Source of the DNA: Viridibacillus sp050279675
GTDB lineage: Bacteria > Bacillota > Bacilli > Bacillales_A > Planococcaceae
Direction: 5' to 3'
Assembly (NCBI RefSeq): GCF_050279675.1
Contig: NZ_JBNNUK010000001.1
Span: forward strand, 248,001 to 312,000
DNA length: 64,000 bases
Position numbers and translations under genes: made by a program. Positions 27,488-36,948 of this stretch are shown one piece after another; positions within the stretch are counted from its first letter, which is position 1, and every line of letters begins with the position of its first letter. Below the pieces are notes generated by a model that saw only the letters and a list, made by a program, of their open reading frames with translations, was not told the origin of the DNA and ran no database searches.

Positions 27488-28420
27488 ATGGCAAAGTACA
27501 TTTTAAAACGAGTATTGTATATGATACTAACATTATTCCTGATTGCAACATTTACGTTCTTCTTGATGAAGATGTTGCCGGGTTCCCCTATAGCTAGCTC
27601 ACCTAAACTAACCCACGAACAGTTAGCTGCGGTGGAAGCAAAATATGGATTAGATAAACCGCTTCCAGTTCAGTATGGAATATATATGAAAAAGATGGTA
27701 CAACTTGATTTTGGCGTATCTTATCAATTTAAAGGTGCAAACGTTACAGAATTAATTATTAACCGTGCTGGTCCTTCATTCCTTTTAGGTATTCAAGCGC
27801 TTATACTCGGTACTATAGGCGGTATTATTTTAGGGATGATTGCAGCTTTAAGGCAAAATACTGTATGGGATTACGGCAGTACTTTAATCGCGATATTCGG
27901 TATCTCCATTCCTTCATTCGTATTTGCTTCATTACTTCAATATTGGATTGGTGTTAAGGGAGGATTCCTTCCGGTCGGATTATGGGAGAATGGGTGGCAA
28001 TCTAGTATTTTGCCAACAATCGCATTAGCAATGGGACCTCTAGCGACATCAGCTCGTTTCATTCGAACAGAAATGATAGAAGTATTGGGAACTGACTATA
28101 TTACTCTAGCAAAAGCTAAAGGTGCTAGCGGCCTTGAAATTGCATTTAAGCATGCATTTCGTAATGCATTAATTCCATTAATAACAGTAATGGGACCTTT
28201 AGCAGCAGGTTTAGTAACAGGTTCTCTTGTAGTTGAACAAATATTTGCCATTCCTGGTATTGGTGAACAATTCGTTAAAGCGATTCATGCTAGTGATTAT
28301 TCCTTAATAATGGGAACAACAATGTTCTTTTCTGTACTATTGATTTTAGTTATTTTCATTGTTGATATTTTATATGGCATTGTAGATCCACGTATCCGTT
28401 TAGCAGGAGGTAATAAATAA
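27488..28420 (+). CDS. oppB: Oligopeptide ABC transporter permease
   Basis: A 310-residue inner-membrane permease with six helices and the EAA loop around LGTDYITLAKAKGASGLEI. The N-terminal FLMKMLPGSP segment is typical of OppB/DppB. The ATG at 27488 follows TTAGGAGGTG. It pairs with OppC to form the channel; the stop overlaps the oppC start (TAATG). Confidence 0.95.
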   Translation: MAKYILKRVLYMILTLFLIATFTFFLMKMLPGSPIASSPKLTHEQLAAVEAKYGLDKPLPVQYGIYMKKMVQLDFGVSYQFKGANVTELIINRAGPSFLLGIQALILGTIGGIILGMIAALRQNTVWDYGSTLIAIFGISIPSFVFASLLQYWIGVKGGFLPVGLWENGWQSSILPTIALAMGPLATSARFIRTEMIEVLGTDYITLAKAKGASGLEIAFKHAFRNALIPLITVMGPLAAGLVTGSLVVEQIFAIPGIGEQFVKAIHASDYSLIMGTTMFFSVLLILVIFIVDILYGIVDPRIRLAGGNK

Positions 28421-29439
28421 TGACAAATGCATATCGTAAATTACCACCTGAAGCTTTTAAACACGTACACATGGATGGCAGCCACTCTGAGAAAATTTCT
28501 AAACCATCCTTAAATTTCTGGCAGGATGCTTGGTTACGTATACGAAAAAATAAAGCAGCTGTAGTGAGTATATTTGTACTGTTATTCATCATTCTGATGT
28601 CATTTATCGGACCGATGATTAGCCCACATGACTTTGAAACGCAAGAAATAACTCATGCAAATTTACCTCCAAAAGTACCTGGTCTGGAAAAGTTGGGAAT
28701 CTTTGATGGAACGGGGAATATGGGTGGTAAAGAAGTCGATTTGTATGAAATGAAAAACGTTGATACTTACTACTGGTTTGGTACAGATGGACTTGGTCGT
28801 GATATGTTCTCACGTGTCTGGAAAGGTACTCAAATTTCATTATTAATTGCTTTTGTTGCAGCTGTAATTGATATGGTTATTGGTGTAGCTTACGGTGGTA
28901 TTTCGGCATTCTATGGTGGTCGTGTTGACGATGCGATGCAACGTATTGTTGAAATTTTATATGGAATACCAACACTGATCGTTGTTATTTTAATGATACT
29001 TGTGATGGATCCGGGTATTATGGCCATTATTATTGCCATTTCAATTACTGGTTGGATTGGTATGTCCCGTATTGTTCGAGGACAAGTATTGAAATATAAA
29101 AACCAAGAGTTTGTACTTGCAGCTAGAACTTTAGGAGCAAGTAATGGACGTATTATTAAAAAACATTTATTGCCAAATGTTATGGCAGTTATCATTATAA
29201 ACACAATGTTTACAATTCCTAGTGCGATATTCTTTGAAGCATTTTTAAGCTTTATCGGATTAGGGTTGCAATCACCAGATGCATCTTTAGGTACTTTAAT
29301 TAATGATGGTTACAAACTAATACAGTTCCAACCTCATATTTTAGCTATACCAGCAGCAATTTTAAGTTTATTAATGATTGCTTTTAACTTAATTGGTGAT
29401 GGTCTACGTGATGCACTTGATCCAAAAATGAAGGATTAA
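28420..29439 (+). CDS. oppC: Oligopeptide ABC transporter permease
   Basis: A 339-residue permease with an N-terminal OppC_N helix (RKNKAAVVSIFVLLFIILMS), an extended periplasmic-side insert (about 65-105) and the EAA loop FVLAARTLGASNGRIIKKH. It is translationally coupled to oppB by a one-base overlap. Confidence 0.95.
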   Translation: MTNAYRKLPPEAFKHVHMDGSHSEKISKPSLNFWQDAWLRIRKNKAAVVSIFVLLFIILMSFIGPMISPHDFETQEITHANLPPKVPGLEKLGIFDGTGNMGGKEVDLYEMKNVDTYYWFGTDGLGRDMFSRVWKGTQISLLIAFVAAVIDMVIGVAYGGISAFYGGRVDDAMQRIVEILYGIPTLIVVILMILVMDPGIMAIIIAISITGWIGMSRIVRGQVLKYKNQEFVLAARTLGASNGRIIKKHLLPNVMAVIIINTMFTIPSAIFFEAFLSFIGLGLQSPDASLGTLINDGYKLIQFQPHILAIPAAILSLLMIAFNLIGDGLRDALDPKMKD

Positions 29440-29455
29440 TAGGAGGAAAGCAGTT

Positions 29456-30523
29456 ATGGAGAAAATACTTGAAGTAAAAAATCTTGAGCTTTCCTTCCAC
29501 ACATTTGCTGGTGAAGTGAAAGCGATTCGTGGTGTGAACTTCGATTTGAAAAAAGGAGAAACACTAGCAATCGTTGGGGAATCGGGTTCAGGTAAATCGG
29601 TTACGACTAAAGCTATTATGCGTCTTCTCCCTGAATCTAGTTCGGAATTTAAAAATGGTGAGATTTTATTTAATGGAAAAGATTTGACGAAATTAACTGA
29701 TAAAGAAATGCAGAAAATTCGCGGAAAAGATATCTCGATGATTTTCCAAGATCCTATGACATCTTTGAATCCAACGATGACAATTGGTAAACAAATAATG
29801 GAGCCGATTTTAAAACATCAAAATGTACCGAAATCAGAAGCTCAACAAATGGCCATAGATCTATTAAAACTAGTAGGTATGCCGCAACCTGAACAACGTA
29901 TGAAACAATATCCACATCAATTTTCAGGTGGTCAACGTCAGCGTATCGTAATTGCAATTGCATTAGCATGTAATCCCAAAATTTTAATTGCTGATGAACC
30001 GACAACTGCATTAGACGTTACAATTCAAGCTCAAATTCTTGAACTGATGAAAGATCTACAAAAGAAAATTGATACATCTATTATTTTCATCACCCATGAC
30101 CTGGGTGTTGTAGCAAATGTGGCTGATCGTGTAGCTGTTATGTACAGTGGTAAAATTGTTGAAATTGGTACAGTAGATGAAATATTCTACAATCCGCAGC
30201 ATCCATATACTTGGGGGCTACTAAGTTCTATGCCTTCATTAGATGTGCAGGAAGAGAAACTATATGCAATTCCAGGCACACCTCCAAATTTACTGAATCC
30301 ACCAAAAGGGGATGCTTTTGCGCTTCGTAGTGAATATGCTATGCAAATCGATATGGAAGAAACGCCACCATTCTTTAAAGTAAGTGATACACATTATGCG
30401 GCAACTTGGTTATTACACCCAGATGCGCCAGAAGTGACACCACCTGCTACAATTATTGAAAGAATGAAACGATTCCCTAATAGTCGCTATTACGAAAGTG
30501 CTAATGGAGGTATTTTAAAATGA
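29456..30523 (+). CDS. oppD: Oligopeptide ABC transporter ATPase
   Basis: A 355-residue ATPase: Walker A GESGSGKS near 40, signature FSGGQRQRI, Walker B ILIADEPTTALD, and the C-terminal oligo_HPY extension (PPFFKVSDTHYAATWLLHP). It powers peptide import with OppF. AGGAGG precedes the ATG; the last four bases overlap oppF (ATGA). Confidence 0.96.
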   Translation: MEKILEVKNLELSFHTFAGEVKAIRGVNFDLKKGETLAIVGESGSGKSVTTKAIMRLLPESSSEFKNGEILFNGKDLTKLTDKEMQKIRGKDISMIFQDPMTSLNPTMTIGKQIMEPILKHQNVPKSEAQQMAIDLLKLVGMPQPEQRMKQYPHQFSGGQRQRIVIAIALACNPKILIADEPTTALDVTIQAQILELMKDLQKKIDTSIIFITHDLGVVANVADRVAVMYSGKIVEIGTVDEIFYNPQHPYTWGLLSSMPSLDVQEEKLYAIPGTPPNLLNPPKGDAFALRSEYAMQIDMEETPPFFKVSDTHYAATWLLHPDAPEVTPPATIIERMKRFPNSRYYESANGGILK

Positions 30524-31464
30524 AAATCCCAAAAAAACTATTGGAAATCAAAAATTTAAAACAATACTTCAATCCTGGAAAACCAAATGAAGTTAAAGCT
30601 ATCGATGATATTACATTTGATATTTATAAAGGAGAAACTTTAGGATTAGTAGGGGAGTCAGGGTGTGGGAAATCTACGACAGGTCGTACGATTATTCGCC
30701 TATATGACGCCACTGATGGTGAAGTTCTTTATGATGGTGTAAATGTCCATGGTCGTAAATCTAAAACGGAACTAAAGTCGTTTAACCGCAAAATGCAAAT
30801 GATTTTTCAAGATCCGTATGCATCATTAAATCCACGTATGAAAGTTTTGGATATCATTGCAGAAGGTTTAGATATTCACGGCCTTGTAAAAAACGCAAAA
30901 GAACGTCAAGAACGAGTCTATCAATTATTAGAAACAGTAGGCTTAAATAAAGAACATGCTAACCGTTATCCACATGAATTCTCTGGTGGTCAACGTCAGC
31001 GATTAGGAATTGCTCGTGCACTTGCAGTAGAGCCGGAATTCATCATAGCAGATGAACCAATATCTGCACTAGATGTGTCAATTCAAGCACAAGTTGTTAA
31101 TCTATTAAAAGAGCTACAAGAAGAAAAAGGATTAACCTACTTATTTATCGCACATGATCTTTCGATGGTTAAATATATTTCTGATCGAATCGGTGTAATG
31201 TATTTTGGTAAATTAGTAGAACTTGCACCTGCAGAGGATCTATACAAATATCCTATGCATCCTTATACTCAATCACTACTATCAGCTATTCCGCTTCCAG
31301 ACCCTGATTATGAGCGTAATCGTGTGCGTAAAACATATGATCCAAAGTCGCATAATTATAAAGCTGGAGAGAACGTAACTATGCGTGAAGTACGTCCCGG
31401 ACATTTTGTCTATTGCTCTAATGATGAATTTGAAGTATTAAAAGCAGAATATGCAAATAACTAA
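30520..31464 (+). CDS. oppF: Oligopeptide ABC transporter ATPase
   Basis: A 314-residue ATPase: Walker A GESGCGKST, signature FSGGQRQRLGIARAL, Walker B FIIADEPISALD, and a C-terminal HPY-type extension. It is the last gene of oppABCDF; the 4-base overlap with oppD couples the two nucleotide-binding subunits. A strong terminator follows. Confidence 0.96.
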   Translation: MKIPKKLLEIKNLKQYFNPGKPNEVKAIDDITFDIYKGETLGLVGESGCGKSTTGRTIIRLYDATDGEVLYDGVNVHGRKSKTELKSFNRKMQMIFQDPYASLNPRMKVLDIIAEGLDIHGLVKNAKERQERVYQLLETVGLNKEHANRYPHEFSGGQRQRLGIARALAVEPEFIIADEPISALDVSIQAQVVNLLKELQEEKGLTYLFIAHDLSMVKYISDRIGVMYFGKLVELAPAEDLYKYPMHPYTQSLLSAIPLPDPDYERNRVRKTYDPKSHNYKAGENVTMREVRPGHFVYCSNDEFEVLKAEYANN

Positions 31465-31484
31465 TCATTGTGATTAATTAAATG

Positions 31485-31529
31485 CTGCCTCTTTAGTCAA
31501 TGAAATAAATTGACTAAAGGGGCAGTTTT
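31485..31529 (+). terminator. Terminator of the opp operon
   Basis: CTGCCTCTTTAGTCAA and TTGACTAAAGGGGCAG form a 16-bp stem, then TTTT. Confidence 0.93.
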
Positions 31530-31910
31530 GTATTTTGTCAAATTTGATTTATGAAATTTATTTAAAATTGAAACTTTTTTTGGAGATTGAACGTATAATT
31601 AGTGTAAATATAATATATATTTTTTCAATATAGAGATTCTAAATGAGAATATTTATTTGAAATAATAGGTTTACTGTAATGCATTTTTGGGGATACTACA
31701 TATATACGCGTAATAAAGTGGTCTAACCTTTATGGAAAAACTCGAAATGATAGAAAAAACGGTCATAACTTACAATGGAAATTTTTCTTAATAGCATATA
31801 TTCAAATTGGACAAAATGTTGTATAATATGCTTACAGTTCTTTTTTTAAAGTCATTCTAATTTAGGAATGTTATTATATTCGCTACACATTTTGAAAGGA
31901 TGTGTTTTAT
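31530..31910 (+). promoter_or_regulatory. AT-rich control region of spx
   Basis: There is no gene here. Two TATAAT hexamers are seen, at 31594-31599 and 31822-31827 (the latter in TTGTATAATATG); neither has an ideally spaced -35. In B. subtilis spx is transcribed from several promoters for different sigma factors and repressors, so a long control region is expected. Which promoters work cannot be decided from the sequence. Confidence 0.4.
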
Positions 31911-32309
31911 ATGATGGTGACATTATTTACTTCACCCAGTTGTACATCTTGTAGAAAAGCAAAAGCATGGTTAGAAGAACATGATATTCCATATACAGAA
32001 AGAAACATTTTCGCGGAGCCTTTAAGCATAAGTGAAATAAAAGAAATTTTACGCATGACTGAGGATGGTACAGACGAAATAATCTCAACTCGTTCTAAAA
32101 TTTTCCAAAAACTAAAAGTGGATGTAGAAACTTTACCGTTACAACGTCTTTATGAGTTAATCCAAGAACATCCAGGGCTTTTACGTCGTCCAATTATTTT
32201 AGACGAAAAACGTTTACAAGTTGGGTATAACGAAGATGAAATTCGTCGTTTCTTACCTCGTAAAGTTCGTGCTTATCAATTACAAGAAGCACAGAAGATG
32301 GTTAACTAA
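31911..32309 (+). CDS. spx: Redox-sensing regulator Spx
   Basis: A 132-residue ArsC-fold protein that binds the RNA polymerase alpha C-terminal domain and redirects transcription under disulfide stress. The CxxC switch is SPSCTSC (Cys11 and Cys14 from this start), and RRPIILDEKRLQVGYNEDEI matches the family. The C-terminus that ClpXP reads is QKMVN. The ATG at 31911 is best spaced from AAAGGA; the ATG at 31914 gives the usual MVTLF start. The adaptor SpxH is encoded 5 kb downstream. Confidence 0.97.
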   Translation: MMVTLFTSPSCTSCRKAKAWLEEHDIPYTERNIFAEPLSISEIKEILRMTEDGTDEIISTRSKIFQKLKVDVETLPLQRLYELIQEHPGLLRRPIILDEKRLQVGYNEDEIRRFLPRKVRAYQLQEAQKMVN

Positions 32310-32378
32310 TAATAAGAGTCATTTTCATGTAGCATGCTCGCTCGAAATAGTCAGCAGAATGCAATATATGTCTCTTCA

Positions 32379-32419
32379 AAGCCAGTTGTTGTTAAGTGTT
32401 ACACAACTGGCTTTTTTTT
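32379..32419 (+). terminator. Terminator after spx
   Basis: AAGCCAGTTGT and ACAACTGGCTT form an 11-bp stem, then T8. Confidence 0.92.
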
Positions 32420-32676
32420 ATGCATTAAAAAAATTTCATTATTTACGATATAAAAGAGGCTAGTACACCTATACATAGTAGTGTTATGACTTGATTTACT
32501 AAACCTTGTCTACTACAATTCATATACTGTTGTAATTTTCCGAGTTAATTCCTTTCCATTTTCAACAAACTCATCATACAATAGTATTAGACACTGTATT
32601 ATCAAGAAATTTTAAAGACTTGTTCATAAGTGAACTCGATGCATCTATTAGTATTGACCGAAGGGAGTTGTGTAAT

Positions 32677-33348
32677 ATGGACATCGAACGCATAAATGAG
32701 AATACACTTAAACTCTTCATTTCTTATCATGACATTGAAGAACGTGGATTCACGAAAGATGAAGTATGGTATAACCGGGAAAAAAGTGAAGAACTCTTCT
32801 GGTCTATGATGGATGAAATAAATGACGAAGAATATTTTGAAGTTGAAGGACCATTATGGATCCAAGTGATAGTTCAAGAGAATGGCCTTGAACTGACTAT
32901 CACACATGCTAAAATTTATAAGGACGGTCAGCATATCGAACCGCCCTTCGATATAGAAGATAAACAAAGAATGATGTCATCCGCATTTGGTGGCGATGAG
33001 CCAAAAGCGCATGAATTTGACGATTTCGAAGATCTTGTAAACAGTACAATTGATGAGGACTCCGATTTTATCTTTAAATTACAGGAATTTGATGATATTA
33101 TTCCTCTTGCACAAAAAATACAAGAGACATCACTATTCCATAATGCGTTGTATCAGTGGGAAGGCAACTATTATTTATACATCCGTTTTAATGAAGAGGT
33201 TTTACATGATGAAGCTGAAGATATTTTCAGTGTTATTACTGAATTTTCTACAGACGCAGAAGTAACAATCCACATTCTTCAAGAATACGGTAAAGCATTA
33301 ATGGAAAAAGATTGCTTTGATACAGTCATAAAATATTTTGTTAAATGA
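32677..33348 (+). CDS. mecA: ClpC adaptor MecA
   Basis: A 223-residue adaptor: N-terminal substrate-binding part (MDIERINENTLKLFISYHDI), an acidic linker (about 105-130) and a C-terminal ClpC-binding domain (about 140-223). In relatives MecA delivers ComK and other proteins to ClpCP and drives ClpC hexamer assembly. The ATG at 32677 follows AAGGGAG. It sits between spx and coiA as in B. subtilis. Confidence 0.94.
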   Translation: MDIERINENTLKLFISYHDIEERGFTKDEVWYNREKSEELFWSMMDEINDEEYFEVEGPLWIQVIVQENGLELTITHAKIYKDGQHIEPPFDIEDKQRMMSSAFGGDEPKAHEFDDFEDLVNSTIDEDSDFIFKLQEFDDIIPLAQKIQETSLFHNALYQWEGNYYLYIRFNEEVLHDEAEDIFSVITEFSTDAEVTIHILQEYGKALMEKDCFDTVIKYFVK

Positions 33349-33353
33349 CAGTG

Positions 33354-33382
33354 AAAATCCTCCGAATACCGGGGGATTTTTT
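33354..33382 (+). terminator. Terminator after mecA
   Basis: AAAATCCTCCG, short loop, CGGGGGATTTTTT. Confidence 0.88.
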
Positions 33383-33435
33383 CTTGCAATTTATCCCATA
33401 AATTAATAGAATGGATAAAAATAGGAGGTGTTTGT

Positions 33436-34581
33436 ATTTTAACTGCAATAACAACAAAAAATGAACTATTTATTTTGTCTATTTCACATACTAAAGAAAA
33501 GCTAAAACAGTTAAGGCGGACCCATAAGTTTTTTTGTCCGCAATGTAAAGAAGAGTTACAACTTCGAATAGGTGAAATTGTTGTTCCACATTTTGCTCAC
33601 AAAAAGGATTCGAATTGTCCTCAGTTATTTTCGGATGGAGAGTCAAAAGAACATTTAATAGGTAAGCAACAACTTTATCATTTTTTTGAAAACAAAGGAT
33701 TAACTGTTCAACTGGAGCCTTTTATAAAGAACTTGTCTCAACGGCCGGATTTATTGGTAACAACTCAAAATGAGCAATTTGCGATTGAATTTCAATGTAG
33801 TAATATTCCTATTGAAGTTGTACAAGCTCGGACTAAAGGTTATATGAATGCAAGTATAGTTCCTTTATGGCTTCTTAAAACCCCTAATTTTAAGCAGCTA
33901 AAATCTACAAGTATTCAACTTATTCAACTCTCTCCGTTTCGTCAGCAATTTATCACATGTCATCCCCAATACGGATCAACCCTTCTTACTTACAATCCAA
34001 CTACAGCAACGTTTATTTATTATTCTCATCTATTGTTCATAAATGGCTATCGCTTTATTGCTAAGGTACAACAGTTACCGATTTCACAACAACATTTTCC
34101 GTTTTTGCATTTAAAAGAGCCTACAAAGGAGGAATTTGCTCATTATTGGCAATTCCATTTGCAGATCCGACAGCGTTTTTTACGTCACCGTTTCTACTTA
34201 AGTAGGAAAGGGGTTCAGGATAGGTTCTTAAAAACCTGTTACAGTGCGCGTATGAGACTTGACCAATTACCTCTCTTCATTGGCTTGCCTGTTCGAAACG
34301 CCCGGTATATTGATGTCTACATTGTAGAATGGCAAGCTACATTACTATTCTTTTTACAAGATTGCCAAATTAGTATATTACAAGTAGATGATGAGGTTAT
34401 TTCAATATTTACCTTAAATAATTCAGAATATTTCGAAGATGAACGAAGTAAAGAAGCGATTCTTCACTATATTTTGTTGTTGAAAAAATTAGGTATTCAT
34501 TCAATACATTGTTCAACAAAAGAAGCTAATATCTTACAATTATTGCATAGTGAATTCCTTGCAAAGTGTTATGAAAATTGA
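33436..34581 (+). CDS. coiA: Competence protein CoiA, apparent AUU start
   Basis: CoiA-like, 381 residues if read from ATT at 33436. The N-terminal part LTAITTKNELFIL followed by FFCPQCKEELQLRIG and PHFAHKK matches CoiA. The nuclease-like core is RPDLLVTT then AIEFQCS. No ATG, GTG or TTG opens the frame before TTG at 33475, which would cut off the conserved LTAIT segment and has no ribosome binding site. AGGAGG at 33423-33428 lies exactly seven bases before ATT. CoiA promotes recombination of incoming DNA during transformation in streptococci and Bacillus. Confidence 0.85.
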   Translation: MLTAITTKNELFILSISHTKEKLKQLRRTHKFFCPQCKEELQLRIGEIVVPHFAHKKDSNCPQLFSDGESKEHLIGKQQLYHFFENKGLTVQLEPFIKNLSQRPDLLVTTQNEQFAIEFQCSNIPIEVVQARTKGYMNASIVPLWLLKTPNFKQLKSTSIQLIQLSPFRQQFITCHPQYGSTLLTYNPTTATFIYYSHLLFINGYRFIAKVQQLPISQQHFPFLHLKEPTKEEFAHYWQFHLQIRQRFLRHRFYLSRKGVQDRFLKTCYSARMRLDQLPLFIGLPVRNARYIDVYIVEWQATLLFFLQDCQISILQVDDEVISIFTLNNSEYFEDERSKEAILHYILLLKKLGIHSIHCSTKEANILQLLHSEFLAKCYEN

Positions 34582-34634
34582 GAAAATAATAAAGTGTTTG
34601 TTTCTCAACGTATTTACTATAGGAGGTCATAAAT

Positions 34635-36452
34635 ATGACAACGAAATCAGAACAAAAAGTATTAACAAGACAAGAAGTACCTGTTGAACTTACTTGGCGT
34701 CTTGAAGATATCTTTGAGACAGACGAAGCTTGGGAAGCAGAGTTTAAGGATATTAGTGCTTTGAGTGAAAATGCTGCAACTTATCAAGGTACAATTGAAA
34801 ACGGTGCACAGGCACTTTTAGCGGTTCTACAATACCGAGATGAATTGTATTCAAAATTAATGCGTCTTTACACATATTCACATATGCGATTGGATCAAGA
34901 CACAGCTAACAGTTTCTATCAAGCAATGGACAGTCGTTGCAAATCACTTTATGCGAAAGTTTCAACGGGTCTGTCATTTTTAACGCCAGAAATTTTAGCA
35001 TTAGATGAAAAAATAATTGAACAATATCTAGCTGAAAATGAAGAACTTAAATTATACAGACAAGAATTGCTTGAAATTAACATTGGCCGTCCACATATTT
35101 TACCAGCGGAGCAAGAGGCAATCCTTGCACAGTTGTCAGAAGTTACAGGTGCATCGTCTGAAACATTTAGCACATTAAATAACGCTGATTTACAGTTCCC
35201 TACGATAGAAGATGAAAATGGTCATCAAGTTCAACTAACACATGGGAATTATACACATTTCTTAGAGAGTGGCGATCGCAAAGTACGTGAAGCAGCATTT
35301 CGCGCAATGTATAAAACGTATGGAGAATTCCGTAACACATTTGCAACAACCCTTGCTGGTAATGTTAAAGGTGATAACGTAAATGCACGTATTCGCAAAT
35401 ATGAATCAGCTCGTCAGTCAGCCATGGCTGCAAATCATATCCCGGAAAAAGTATATGATCAACTTATCTCGACAATTCATAAGTATTTACCGTTGATGCA
35501 TCGTTATATCGCGTTGCGCAAAAAGGTATTGGGTGTCGATGAACTTCATATGTGGGATATATATACACCACTTGTACAAGAATCAAAAGTGGATATGCCA
35601 TATGAAGAAGCAAAAAATCATATGTTAAAAAGCTTTGAAGTACTTGGTGATGAGTATGTAAGTATTGTCAAACAAGGTTTAGAGGATCGCTGGGTAGATG
35701 TATTGGAAAATAAAGGGAAAAGAAGTGGCGCGTATTCTTCAGGTGCGTATGGTACGAATCCATATATCCTAATGAACTGGCAAAATAATTTAGATAATCT
35801 ATTTACTCTTGTTCATGAGTTTGGACATAGTGTCCATAGTTACTTCACTCGTAACAACCAACCATTCGTATATGGTAACTATTCTATTTTCGTTGCAGAA
35901 GTTGCATCAACATGTAATGAAGAGTTATTAAACCATCATTTATTAAATACGATTGAAGATCCACAACAACGTATTTATATATTAAATCACTGGTTAGAAG
36001 GATTCCGAGGTACAATTTTCCGCCAAACAATGTTTGCTGAATTTGAACATATTATTCATCAGCTTGACCAAAATGGGGAAGCGCTAACAGCAGAAAAAAT
36101 GACGGAAGTCTACTATAATCTAAATAAACAATATTATGGTGACGATATTGTTGTAGACGAAGAGATCGGTCTAGAATGGGCGCGTATCCCTCACTTCTAC
36201 TACAACTACTATGTATACCAATATGCCACAGGTAAGAGTGCGGCTACTGCTCTAAGTGCTCAAATCCTTGAAGAAGGACAACCTGCAGTAGATCGTTATA
36301 TTAACAATTTCCTAAAAGCTGGATGTTCAGACTTCCCAATTGAAGTATTAAAAGCGGCGGGCGTTAATATGGAATCTGCTGAGCCTATCGAAGAAGCTTG
36401 CAAAGTATTTGAGAAAAACTTAGAGGAACTAGAAAAACTGCTAGATGTATAA
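34635..36452 (+). CDS. pepF: Oligoendopeptidase F
   Basis: A 605-residue M3 metallopeptidase with the zinc motif HEFGHSVHS beginning at His394 and the downstream Glu in EVASTCNEELL. It cleaves short peptides in the cytoplasm, a natural partner of Opp-mediated uptake. B. subtilis YjbG (PepF) holds the same place and affects sporulation when overexpressed. AGGAGGT precedes the ATG. Confidence 0.95.
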   Translation: MTTKSEQKVLTRQEVPVELTWRLEDIFETDEAWEAEFKDISALSENAATYQGTIENGAQALLAVLQYRDELYSKLMRLYTYSHMRLDQDTANSFYQAMDSRCKSLYAKVSTGLSFLTPEILALDEKIIEQYLAENEELKLYRQELLEINIGRPHILPAEQEAILAQLSEVTGASSETFSTLNNADLQFPTIEDENGHQVQLTHGNYTHFLESGDRKVREAAFRAMYKTYGEFRNTFATTLAGNVKGDNVNARIRKYESARQSAMAANHIPEKVYDQLISTIHKYLPLMHRYIALRKKVLGVDELHMWDIYTPLVQESKVDMPYEEAKNHMLKSFEVLGDEYVSIVKQGLEDRWVDVLENKGKRSGAYSSGAYGTNPYILMNWQNNLDNLFTLVHEFGHSVHSYFTRNNQPFVYGNYSIFVAEVASTCNEELLNHHLLNTIEDPQQRIYILNHWLEGFRGTIFRQTMFAEFEHIIHQLDQNGEALTAEKMTEVYYNLNKQYYGDDIVVDEEIGLEWARIPHFYYNYYVYQYATGKSAATALSAQILEEGQPAVDRYINNFLKAGCSDFPIEVLKAAGVNMESAEPIEEACKVFEKNLEELEKLLDV

Positions 36453-36464
36453 TAGTTAATGATT

Positions 36465-36500
36465 AAAAGTCGAAGTGGAAATAATTCTCTTCGGCTTTTT
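36465..36500 (+). terminator. Terminator after pepF
   Basis: AAAAGTCGAAG and CTTCGGCTTTTT form the stem. Confidence 0.82.
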
Positions 36501-36649
36501 AATTTGAAATCATTCCATATAGTGATATGAAATAATAAGTGATATTTGAATAAAATACCATAAATAATACTAACAAGACTCGACAAAATCATGTCAAATT
36601 GAAGTTTAAAAGACTTATGACTACTTGCAAACGCTTTCCTTATGACAAC

Positions 36650-36658
36650 TTTGTGAAT
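36650..36658 (+). promoter_or_regulatory. ResD-like box upstream of the RoxS-type RNA
   Basis: TTTGTGAAT is identical to the described ResD consensus and lies about 50-60 bp before the RNA start. In B. subtilis roxS is activated by ResD. The short motif can occur by chance; context is the main support. Confidence 0.5.
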
Positions 36659-36707
36659 TCAATTCTGAAGCATTGCTATATCATTTTTTCCATGCTAAAG
36701 TGTTAGA

Positions 36708-36723
36708 TGTGAAATAAATCACA
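36708..36723. promoter_or_regulatory. Rex/Fnr-type palindrome at the RoxS-type RNA start
   Basis: TGTGA-AATAAA-TCACA is a perfect Fnr half-site pair and also fits the Rex box TGTGAA-N4-TTCACA with one mismatch. It overlaps the predicted start of transcription, a repressor position. Rex represses roxS in B. subtilis when NADH is low. Fnr, encoded 18 kb away in this window, is the alternative. Confidence 0.68.
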
Positions 36724-36815
36724 AACAAACATACACCCCTTTGTTTGAACGTGAACATTTCTCCCATCCCCTTTGTGAAAAGAAGGCGTCTCTCGTAGAG
36801 GCGCCTCTTTTATTT
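36711..36815 (+). ncRNA. roxS: RoxS/RsaE-family regulatory small RNA
   Basis: The sequence follows the RsaE/RoxS pattern: GAAATAAATCAC at the 5' end, then hairpin CAAACAAA...TTTGTTTG (36722-36729 with 36740-36747) with the loop CATACACCCC, then GTGAACATTTCTCCCATCCC with the C-rich seed regions, and a terminator AGGCGTCTC/GAGGCGCCT (36784-36806) before CTTTTATTTTG. The family tunes TCA-cycle and redox metabolism by pairing C-rich loops with ribosome binding sites. The gene lies next to yjbH, as in B. subtilis. Ends are approximate. The family match is from memory, not from a covariance search. Confidence 0.9.
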
Positions 36816-36896
36816 TGTTATATTTTATTAATTGGTAACTGTCATCGACATGTTAACTTGTATCTTCCATACAATCAACAAGATTTTTAATTTAAA

Positions 36897-36938
36897 ATAA
36901 AAAAAGACTAGCAACGATATAATAGATCGTTACTAGCC
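36897..36938 (-). terminator. Terminator of spxH/yjbI (minus strand)
   Basis: Minus strand: GGCTAGTAACGAT, loop, ATCGTTGCTAGTC, then a T run. Confidence 0.88.
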
Positions 36939-36948
36939 TATATATAAT

